A stretch of 19,995 bases of DNA from JAKACA01 sp050010115 (GTDB lineage: Bacteria > Actinomycetota > Acidimicrobiia > Acidimicrobiales > Bog-793): contig JBEKLQ010000074.1 of NCBI GenBank assembly GCA_050010115.1, positions 1-19,995 of the forward strand, read 5' to 3'. A program made the position numbers and the translations under genes. Each line of letters starts with the position of its first letter. Positions within the stretch are counted from its first letter, which is position 1. The notes under the pieces are model-generated. The model was not told the origin of the DNA. It saw only the letters and a program-made list of their open reading frames with translations, and did no database searches. Positions 14,500 to 19,995 of this stretch are shown one piece after another.

Positions 14500-15213
14500 A
14501 TGAGCAAGTACGACGAGAACACTGCTTCGGACAAGCCGCAGCCGACTCACGTCGGGCGCCGTGCGGTCCTCGGCGTGGCGGGGCTCGGTGCTGTGGGGAT
14601 CGCCTTCGGGGCGAGGATCGACAACACCATCGGCGGTGCGCTCACCTCTGTCAGCAACAAGCTTGGGGGCCTGGGGGCGCTCGTCCCGGGGGCTGACAAC
14701 TTCCGCATCTACACGGTCACCGGATCGATCCCGACGATCTCGCCGGAGACCTACCGCCTTAGGGTTGACGGTTTGGTGGATCACCCGCTCGAGCTCTCGC
14801 TCGACGATCTACGGTCGATGCCGAGGACCAAGCTCGTCCATTACTTCCAGTGCGTCACGGGCTGGCGGGTGCAGAACGTCCATTGGGAGGGCGTGAAGCT
14901 GTCGGTCATCTTGGAGGCCGCCGGCGTGAAGAGCGGCGGAAAGGCCGTCAGCCTGTACTCCGGGGACGGCGTCTACACCGAGTCGCTGACCCTCAGCCAG
15001 GCGCACCTGCCCGACGTGCTCGTCGCCGATCGGATGATCGGGGACGACGTCGCTCCGGACCATGGTGGGCCCGTACGCCTCTACGTCGCTCCGATGTACG
15101 GCTACAAGTCGATCAAGTGGCTGGACCGGATCGAGGTCAGCAGCCAGATCATCACCGGGTATTGGGAGGAGTACGGCTACCCGATCGACGCCTGGATCGG
15201 CGGCCAAGCGTGA
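14500..15213 (+). CDS. Tat-targeted molybdopterin-dependent oxidoreductase (sulfite oxidase / MsrP superfamily)
   Basis: A 237-aa protein of the oxidoreductase molybdopterin-binding fold (PF00174 type). Residues 19-38 (GRRAVLGVAGLGAVGIAFGA) look like a twin-arginine export signal or anchor. The core from ~70 begins YTVTGSIPTISPETYRLRVDGLV. Cys118 in HYFQCVTGW is the expected molybdenum-ligand cysteine, and GGPVRLYVAPMYGYKSIKWLDRIEV (189-213) is the conserved C-terminal part. It lacks the dimerisation domain of eukaryotic sulfite oxidases. It overlaps the downstream cytochrome b gene as GTGA, so it probably exchanges electrons with the quinone pool through that cytochrome. The substrate (sulfite, methionine sulfoxide, another S- or N-oxide) cannot be told from sequence. 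I see no link to the corrin operon upstream beyond proximity. Confidence 0.87.
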   Translation: MSKYDENTASDKPQPTHVGRRAVLGVAGLGAVGIAFGARIDNTIGGALTSVSNKLGGLGALVPGADNFRIYTVTGSIPTISPETYRLRVDGLVDHPLELSLDDLRSMPRTKLVHYFQCVTGWRVQNVHWEGVKLSVILEAAGVKSGGKAVSLYSGDGVYTESLTLSQAHLPDVLVADRMIGDDVAPDHGGPVRLYVAPMYGYKSIKWLDRIEVSSQIITGYWEEYGYPIDAWIGGQA

Positions 15214-16070
15214 GCACGGACCCGGCGCCAGCGACCGGGGTTCGCACACGGACCTCGACTGCGGCTGGGACCGCGGCGGCGACGGCTGCTGCGGCTGGGA
15301 CCGCGGCGGCGACGGCTCCTGCGGCTGCCGCGACTGCCGCCGCGGTTGCCGCCGCTGTGCATGCGGCGCCCAGTGTGGGCTCGGCGACCGCTGGCAGGCG
15401 GCGTAAGCACCAAGGGCCGGTCCAGCGATTCGACCGGACCGAGCGAGTCGTGCACTGGTCGACGGCGATCCTGATGCTCGAGCTGCTCGTGACGGGCACG
15501 ATCCTCTACATCCCTTCGATCATGCTGCGGGTCGGGCACCGGGCGCTCGTCGAGAACATTCACGTCTACAGCGGGCTCGCCCTGCTGATGCCGCTCATCG
15601 TCGGCGTGCTCGGGCCGTGGCGTGCTCACCTCGTGGCCGACCTGCGGCGATTCGACCGCTGGACACGAGCGGACTGGGACTGGTTCCACCGGAAGGAGCG
15701 GCGATCGGCCTTGCCCGCCGGCAAGTTCAATGGGGGCCAGAAGGCCGAGGCGTCGTTATTCGGCGGCTCGATGGTCGTGATGCTCGTGACCGGCGTCCTG
15801 ATGCGCTTCGCCCCTTCGTCCTGGATCACCTGGCAGCAGGGTGCGACGCTGGTTCACGATGTCGGCTTCCTCGCCGTCGCCGTGGCGGTGATCGGCCACA
15901 TCTACATGGCGATGAGCCGCCCCGAGCAGCTGAAGTCGATGATCAGCGGCTACATCGACCGCAAGTGGGCTGCCCGGAACAACGCTGCGTGGCTCGATGA
16001 AGTCGACTCGGAGGCAGATCTGAAGCTGGACACGCTGCTCGCGGAGCAGGCGGAGGTTGACCAGGCGTAG
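15210..16070 (+). CDS. b-type cytochrome membrane subunit (cytochrome b561 / FdnI-like)
   Basis: A 286-aa integral membrane cytochrome of the di-haem b561/formate dehydrogenase gamma type. The core starts at ~71 with VQRFDRTERVVHWSTAILML. Four membrane segments are visible at about 80-100, 118-138, 185-203 and 216-234, and haem-ligand candidates are His82, His118, His216 and His230. It starts with GTG 15210 overlapping the oxidoreductase stop. Residues ~15-60 are an Ala/Thr-rich low-complexity leader encoded partly by an exact 30-bp repeat. Such a leader before the first helix is unusual and is probably cytoplasmic. It is the likely membrane anchor and electron partner of the preceding molybdoenzyme. 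The C-terminal ~45 residues are charged and soluble. Confidence 0.87.
   Translation: MSTDPAPATGVRTRTSTAAGTAAATAAAAGTAAATAPAAAATAAAVAAAVHAAPSVGSATAGRRRKHQGPVQRFDRTERVVHWSTAILMLELLVTGTILYIPSIMLRVGHRALVENIHVYSGLALLMPLIVGVLGPWRAHLVADLRRFDRWTRADWDWFHRKERRSALPAGKFNGGQKAEASLFGGSMVVMLVTGVLMRFAPSSWITWQQGATLVHDVGFLAVAVAVIGHIYMAMSRPEQLKSMISGYIDRKWAARNNAAWLDEVDSEADLKLDTLLAEQAEVDQA
15261..15320 (+). repeat. 30-bp tandem duplication in the cytochrome b leader
   Basis: The 30-nt unit starting gcggctgggaccgcggcggc occurs at 15261-15290 and again at 15291-15320 with a single mismatch (gctgct versus gctcct). It encodes Ala/Thr/Gly-rich sequence and keeps frame. Confidence 0.92.
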
Positions 16071-16103
16071 GAGTCTTTCTGGGTGACGAGGCCGTTTGCT
16101 CGG

Positions 16104-16152
16104 TGCTGAGCCGTCGGCAGAGGTGCCCGAGCCTCGACACCCGCCCTCAGCA
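16104..16152. terminator. weak inverted repeat between convergent cytochrome b and membrane-protein genes
   Basis: TGCTGAG (16104-16110) and CTCAGCA (16146-16152) are perfect complements across 35 nt, with a smaller GAGG/CCTC pairing inside. The 152-bp gap 16071-16222 lies between convergent stops, so a bidirectional terminator would be expected. No U-tract and no ORF worth calling is seen. Confidence 0.25.
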
Positions 16153-16222
16153 GGCGCCGGAATCGTCACAGACGCAGAACTCACGCGCGGCGTCATGCCA
16201 ACCTCCTACGTGCGGGTTGAGG

Positions 16223-17359
16223 CTATTTCGCCACGGTGCACAACGTGTTCGGCGGACATGCCGCAAGATGGGTCGCCTCCAGCGAGTCCAGCACCGTCCT
16301 TGCGGTCATGCCGGTGCCGGCAAGCCCGATCTCGAGCAGCATCGGATGGGCCCCACCAAGCGCGTGAACCCACACGTAGAGGATGTCGACGTCCGGGTGC
16401 CCGCCGACGATGCAGGCTCGCAAGCCGTTGAGATCCCTGCAGACCGGCGTACCGCCTGGCCACGAACCGGTCGGCTTGACGTTGATGATCAAGCCATCGA
16501 CCGGGTCCGGCGGACTTGTGGGCTGAGGAAGGGCCAAGCACTTCTCGGCCCAACCGAGGATCGAATCGCTGTCGACGACGGCAAAAGGCCCCGTCCGCGC
16601 CAAGACGAGGAACGGTCCGTTACAGCCCGGACTCTCCACATTGAATGGCCCGAGCTTTCGGCCAGCGGCCAGCCAGGCAGCGGGCACGGCGATACGCCAG
16701 CCGGGCTCGGTCATCCAGCTCCAGGACTTGGGGACCGGCGGTGCCTTGCCCGCACGGATGGCGACGTCACGTGGCGAGTACGTCAGCGTCTGGAGGATGG
16801 CTGCTGCCCCGCTGCCGGTCAGTTGGATCCGGACTCCGAGGGTGAGGTACTCGTCGGTGCCGATCTTGAGGACGTGGATGCCATTGATCGTAAGGAGATC
16901 TCCGGGCGAGGCGACGATCGAGCTCGCGTCGAGGGCGACCGACGGTCCCGGGCCGGGCCGAATTACCGGACAAAAAACTCCGCTGAAGTTCTCGTACACA
17001 GTGTCAGGAGTACCGTCCGTACACGCCTGCGGGTCGACAAACTTCCAGTTGGCCGGCACGGAGATCTGGATGTCGCCGTAGTCGACCGGCACCCAGCCCT
17101 TCGGGACGACGGGGCTCACGACCGAGGTGGTCGTCGTGCTCGTCGTTGCCCCGGGCCGGACCGTCGTACGCCGCTCGCCCCGCAGCGCCAGCACCGTCAG
17201 CGACGTGGCCGTCAGCACCACCACCAGCGCCATCACGGTAACGGCCTGGACAGCACGCCGCCGGCGGCGCCGGGCGATGGCGAGCACCGCTGCCCTCTGC
17301 ATGGTCCTGCCGAGCATCGCATCTCGATCGAGGGGTGGGGTGAGGTCAGGAGGGTTCAT
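16223..17359 (-). CDS. single-pass membrane protein with duplicated extracytoplasmic domain; candidate sigma-factor partner
   Basis: I do not recognise a named family. The 378-aa protein has a short cytoplasmic N-terminus (1-~35, ending in a run of Arg), one transmembrane helix (~37-59), a Thr/Ser/Pro-rich linker (~64-85), and a long exported part. The exported part looks duplicated: VPKGWVPVDYGDIQISVPANWKF (~86-107) and VPKSWSWMTEPGWRIAVPAAWLA share the P-x-x-W...I-x-VPA-x-W pattern, and each half contains cysteines that could form disulfides. The start is ATG 17359, inside the end of the sigma-factor gene (14-nt overlap), which implies coupling. The topology matches anti-sigma factors, but the ~36-residue cytoplasmic part has no zinc-binding HxxxCxxC motif and is very short for a sigma-binding domain. 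An accessory or sensory role is equally possible. Confidence 0.75.
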   Translation of the reverse strand: MNPPDLTPPLDRDAMLGRTMQRAAVLAIARRRRRRAVQAVTVMALVVVLTATSLTVLALRGERRTTVRPGATTSTTTTSVVSPVVPKGWVPVDYGDIQISVPANWKFVDPQACTDGTPDTVYENFSGVFCPVIRPGPGPSVALDASSIVASPGDLLTINGIHVLKIGTDEYLTLGVRIQLTGSGAAAILQTLTYSPRDVAIRAGKAPPVPKSWSWMTEPGWRIAVPAAWLAAGRKLGPFNVESPGCNGPFLVLARTGPFAVVDSDSILGWAEKCLALPQPTSPPDPVDGLIINVKPTGSWPGGTPVCRDLNGLRACIVGGHPDVDILYVWVHALGGAHPMLLEIGLAGTGMTARTVLDSLEATHLAACPPNTLCTVAK

Positions 17360-17969
17360 GGGTTTCGGCTTTCTGGACAGGCAAGAAACTGGCCTCGTCT
17401 CCCAACTCCGTGCGCAACCGGGCGAGGCCGCGGTGCACGTGAACCTTGACGGTGCCGGGTGTGCACCCGAGCACGAGGGCGACCTCTTCGTTCGTGAGGC
17501 CCACGATGTGCGTGAGCACGACCGCCTCACGCTGGCGGCGGGAGAGCTTGCGGAGCGCCGGCACGAGCGTCACCCGCAGAGTCGCCGTGTCCATCTCGTC
17601 CCGCGCCGGCGCCGGCGTCTCGAAGCGGCGCTCACGGCCGGCCTTGCGGACCTGGTCGTAGGCGACGTTGGCCGTGACCCGGAGTACCCAGGCGTCCCGA
17701 TAGGTCAGCGTGCGGACACGGTCCCACTCGACGTAGGCCCGGGCGAGCGCCTCCACGGCAGCATCCTCGGCGGCAGGGCGGTCGTTCAGCAGTCCTGTCG
17801 CAAGGGCCACCGCCCTCGGCAGGAGCCGGTCGAAGAAGTGCTCGAAAGCCTCACCCTCGCCCCCCAACGGGTCACCGTTCGCGATCTCGATCCTCGTTTC
17901 CACCGTGGCCGACGCCGACATCAAGGAGTAATCGTCTGGGGCGGCGTGATTGGTTGACGCGGGGATCAC
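17346..17969 (-). CDS. ECF-like RNA polymerase sigma factor (SigE/sigma-70 regions 2 and 4)
   Basis: A 207-aa alternative sigma factor. Region 2 spans about 41-112 (AFEHFFDRLLPRAVALATGL, AAEDAAVEALARAYVEWDRV, WVLRVTANVAYDQVRK). Region 4 spans about 135-187 (LRKLSRRQREAVVLTHIVGLTNEEVALVLGCTPGTVKVHVHRGLARLRTEL), with a clear helix-turn-helix. No region 3 is present. The start is uncertain: GTG 17969 gives the listed length; ATG 17921 would shorten it by 16 residues without touching region 2, and neither has a good ribosome-binding site. It follows the CoA-transferase gene by 36 nt and overlaps the downstream membrane protein by 14 nt. Its regulon is unknown. I saw no ECF-style promoter in front of it. 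Confidence 0.9.
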   Translation of the reverse strand: MIPASTNHAAPDDYSLMSASATVETRIEIANGDPLGGEGEAFEHFFDRLLPRAVALATGLLNDRPAAEDAAVEALARAYVEWDRVRTLTYRDAWVLRVTANVAYDQVRKAGRERRFETPAPARDEMDTATLRVTLVPALRKLSRRQREAVVLTHIVGLTNEEVALVLGCTPGTVKVHVHRGLARLRTELGDEASFLPVQKAETHEPS

Positions 17970-18005
17970 ACTTTCATCGAAGGTGCCCGAGCTGGCGGCG
18001 GTCTC

Positions 18006-19229
18006 TCAGAGGCCGAGCTCAGCCTCCACCTCGGCGGTGTGCTCCCCGAGCAACGGAGGAGCGATCCGGTAGGTGGGGGGTGTGCGGGAGAAACCCATCG
18101 GGTTTCTGACCTGGGCCTCCACGCTCGCCTCGGCCGCCGCGGCATTGCGAGCCTCCCCGGAGCGAGGAAGCCGCACCACCGGCTCCAGTCCTACCTGCTC
18201 AGCCAGCGCGAATGCCTCGGCGATGTCGTTCACGGGGCCGCAGGGGATGCCGGCCTCCTGCATCCGCGGGATCCACTCCGCCGCCGGACGCTGGTGCAGC
18301 TGGGCCTGGAGGATCGCCAGCATCTCCGTCCGGTTGGCGACCCGGTCGGCGTTGGATCGGAAGCGGTCGTGAGAGGCCATCCATGGGACGCCGAGGACCT
18401 CGGCGAGAGCGGCGAACTGACTGTCGTTGCCGACCGCGACGACCAGCATGCGGTCTGCCGCGTGCAGCGTCTCGTACGGGGCGATGCTCGGGTGCCGGTT
18501 ACCCATCGGTTGGGGCACGCGCCCCGTCGTGAGGTAGGTGGCCGCCTGGTTGATCAATGCCGAGAGCAGCGCGGAAAGGAGCGGGACCTCGACCCGCTGG
18601 CCCCGGCCCGACCGTTCCCGCTCGAAGAGGGCAGCGAGGATCGCGTTCACGGCGAACTGGGCGGTGAGGACGTCCACGACGGCGACGCCCACCTTGCGCG
18701 GCTCGCCGCCGGGGTCGCCGGTGACCGACATCAAGCCGCCGACTGCCTGGACCAAGAAGTCGTACCCGGGAAGTGCCGCCCCCTCCCCCGACGTCCCGAA
18801 ACCCGACACCGAGCAGTACACGACTCTCGGATTCACCTCGGCGATCTCGTCGTAGCCGATGCCGAACTTGCCGGCCGTGCCGGGGCGGAAGTTCTCGACC
18901 ACCACGTCGGCGCGCGCGGCCAGCAGCCGGGCCTTGCGCCGGCCTTCGTCGGTGCCGAGATCCCAAGCCACGCCTCGCTTGTTGCGGTTGATGCTCAGGT
19001 AGTAAGAGCTCTGGCCCTCGACGAAGGGCGGGCCGAAGCCGCGTGTGTCGTCGCCCGCGCCGGGTCGCTCGACCTTGATGACGTCGGCACCGAGGTCCCC
19101 GAGGAGCATCGTGGCGTACGGCCCGGCCACCACCCGGGAGAAGTCAGCGACGAGGATCCCCTGCAGCGGCCCGGCGTGCCCGGTTCCGTTGACGTCAGCC
19201 CGTTCGCCGCCCGGCGGCAGGTCGGTCAC
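18006..19229 (-). CDS. class III (CaiB/BaiF-family) CoA-transferase
   Basis: A 407-aa protein of the formyl-CoA transferase/alpha-methylacyl-CoA racemase superfamily. It shows GILVADFSRVVAGPYATMLLGDLGADVIKVERPGAGD (24-60), the YYLSINRNKRGVAWDL signature (76-91), ADVVVENFRPGTAGKFGIGYDEI and YCSVSGFGTSG. The expected catalytic Asp is Asp157 in PGYDFLVQAVGGLMSVTG. It moves CoA between carboxylic acids by a ternary mechanism, or racemises an acyl-CoA; the substrate is not readable. The start is GTG 19229, overlapping the TGA of the pncA-like gene (GTGA), so the two are likely translationally coupled. A first stretch of ~20 hydrophilic residues precedes the fold. A relationship to carnitine (CaiB) would be tempting given the MttB homologue 14 kb away but is not supported by anything specific. 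Confidence 0.92.
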   Translation of the reverse strand: MTDLPPGGERADVNGTGHAGPLQGILVADFSRVVAGPYATMLLGDLGADVIKVERPGAGDDTRGFGPPFVEGQSSYYLSINRNKRGVAWDLGTDEGRRKARLLAARADVVVENFRPGTAGKFGIGYDEIAEVNPRVVYCSVSGFGTSGEGAALPGYDFLVQAVGGLMSVTGDPGGEPRKVGVAVVDVLTAQFAVNAILAALFERERSGRGQRVEVPLLSALLSALINQAATYLTTGRVPQPMGNRHPSIAPYETLHAADRMLVVAVGNDSQFAALAEVLGVPWMASHDRFRSNADRVANRTEMLAILQAQLHQRPAAEWIPRMQEAGIPCGPVNDIAEAFALAEQVGLEPVVRLPRSGEARNAAAAEASVEAQVRNPMGFSRTPPTYRIAPPLLGEHTAEVEAELGL

Positions 19230-19995
19230 CGCTCGTCGAAGGCGAGCTGTTCGGCCAGCATGCCTGCAACCGATCCAGCCACGATGTCCTCACCCACGAG
19301 TTGGGCGCCGGCCTCCGCCATCGCACGAAGTGCCTGCTCGGTCGTCGCGGGTGCGACGCCGGCGGTCGCCTCGACGAGCACCCGCACCTGGAAGCCGAGC
19401 TGGAGGGCATCGAGGACCGTCGCTCTCACGCAGTGGTCTGTTGCGATGCCGCAGACGTCGAGCCGGTCGATGCCGTGGTCGAGGAGCCAGGTGGCAAGCG
19501 CTGTGCCGCTGGCGTCTTGACCCTCGAAGGCGGAGTACGCCGCTTCCTCGGCCCCCTTGTCGAACACCGAGTCCCAGTTAACGGCAGCGATCGCCGGGTG
19601 CAACTCGGCCCCCTCGCTGCCGCGGACGCAGTGGACGGGCCAAGACGTCTCGAAGTCCGGTAGGGCTCCGTGCTGGGCGAAGTGCGTGCCAGGGTTGACG
19701 TGCCGGTCCCGGCTGGCGATCACGGCCGCGTAGGCGGGGCGCTCTGCGTCGATCAGCTGGGCGATGCGCCACGCCACAGCGTTGCCGCCAGCGACCGCGA
19801 GGGACCCATCCTCGCAAAAGTCCCGCTGCACGTCGACGACGAGCAGGGCGACAGAGGGCGACGCCGGCTGGGGTGTGGGCGGCTGGCCACGCGAGTCCGA
19901 CTGCGCCGGTTGCGCCGACTGCGCCGACTGCGCCGACTGCGCCGACTGCGCCGACTGCCCCGACTGCGCCGGATGCGCCGGTTGCGCCGGCTGCG
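19226..19995 (-). CDS. pncA: nicotinamidase (PncA, isochorismatase-like cysteine hydrolase) with repetitive N-terminal extension; 5' end beyond window
   Basis: Converts nicotinamide to nicotinate for NAD salvage. All key PncA residues are visible: catalytic Asp in LLVVDVQRDF, Lys in VFDKGAEEAAYSAFEG, Cys in GIATDHCVRATVLDAL, and the metal site D-x-H-x5-H in SRDRHVNPGTHFAQHG with a further His in WPVHCVRGSEG. The GTG at 19831 cannot be the true start, because it would remove the first beta strand and the catalytic Asp. The frame stays open to the right edge with no ATG, GTG or TTG. Upstream residues read as Pro/Gln/Ala/Ser low complexity with (AQS)n repeats, which may be a real N-terminal extension or the C-terminal linker of a fused upstream domain. 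It overlaps the CoA-transferase gene by 4 nt. Confidence 0.88.
   Translation of the reverse strand, partial: QPAQPAHPAQSGQSAQSAQSAQSAQSAQPAQSDSRGQPPTPQPASPSVALLVVDVQRDFCEDGSLAVAGGNAVAWRIAQLIDAERPAYAAVIASRDRHVNPGTHFAQHGALPDFETSWPVHCVRGSEGAELHPAIAAVNWDSVFDKGAEEAAYSAFEGQDASGTALATWLLDHGIDRLDVCGIATDHCVRATVLDALQLGFQVRVLVEATAGVAPATTEQALRAMAEAGAQLVGEDIVAGSVAGMLAEQLAFDER
19900..19995. repeat. 9-bp tandem repeat at the right edge, 5' of the pncA core
   Basis: Units of gccgactgc (plus strand) repeat about five times with variant copies on both sides. On the minus strand they encode Ala-Gln-Ser or Pro-Ala-Gln units in the pncA frame. The array runs off the window, so copy number is unknown. Confidence 0.9.

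Noticed and set aside
16103..17449. 448-codon plus-strand open frame
   Set aside because: Antisense to the membrane protein and sigma factor; no recognisable motif, while the minus strand has a TM helix, repeats and operon coupling.
18039..19520. 493-codon plus-strand open frame
   Set aside because: Antisense to the CoA-transferase and pncA genes, whose family motifs are clear; composition is that of a GC-rich shadow.
19226..19831. pncA starting at GTG 19831
   Set aside because: Would remove the first beta strand and the catalytic Asp; the frame continues upstream with coding-like PSVALLVVD.
19900..19995. CRISPR-like array at the right edge
   Set aside because: Units are 9 bp and contiguous with no unique spacers; it is an in-frame coding repeat.

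Overview
This is a gene-dense, very GC-rich window with frequent GTG starts, pervasive 4-base start/stop overlaps, a fused CbiG-CbiH, and apparent leaderless starts with a TANNNT box about 7 nt upstream. These traits suggest a high-GC actinobacterium. I think an Acidimicrobiia-like lineage is most plausible, but this is inferred from style and not from a marker gene. No rRNA, tRNA, CRISPR array, insertion sequence or phage gene was seen.

Region 1 (1-4448) is a corrinoid-dependent methyl-transfer module. On the minus strand, an IclR regulator is followed by a corrinoid-binding protein, a methyltetrahydrofolate:corrinoid methyltransferase (MtgA/AcsE type) and a RACo-type [2Fe-2S] corrinoid-reactivating protein that runs off the left edge. 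Divergently on the plus strand is a pyrrolysine-free MttB-family methyltransferase. The expected flow is: MttB homologue demethylates a quaternary amine (betaine-like, exact substrate unknown) onto the Co(I) corrinoid protein, MtgA passes the methyl to tetrahydrofolate, and RACo rescues Co(II) to Co(I). An inverted repeat between iclR and mttB is a likely IclR operator.

Region 2 (4541-14359) is an aldo/keto reductase (minus) facing away from a long plus-strand corrin-ring operon: cobO, cobB/cbiA, cobI/cbiL, cobM/cbiF, cbiD, cobL (cbiE-cbiT), cbiG-cobJ(cbiH) fusion, a 2[4Fe-4S] ferredoxin, and cobH/cbiC. CbiD and CbiG with no CobG, CobF or CobN mark the early-cobalt-insertion ('anaerobic') route. 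The cobaltochelatase, the reductase CbiJ/CobK, and the CbiP, CobD and nucleotide-loop enzymes are not in the window. A corrinoid-consuming module therefore sits directly beside a corrinoid-making one.

Region 3 (14500-16070) is a two-gene redox unit: a twin-arginine molybdopterin oxidoreductase (sulfite oxidase/MsrP superfamily) and a four-helix b-type cytochrome.

Region 4 (16223-19995, minus) runs pncA-type nicotinamidase (5' end beyond the right edge), a class III CoA-transferase, an ECF-like sigma factor, and a single-pass membrane protein with a duplicated extracytoplasmic domain that is a candidate sigma partner.

The most unusual overall pattern is that at least seven genes carry in-frame tandem or simple repeats, all at termini or domain junctions. 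The other standout is a 48-nt nested perfect inverted repeat between the divergent AKR and cobO promoters.
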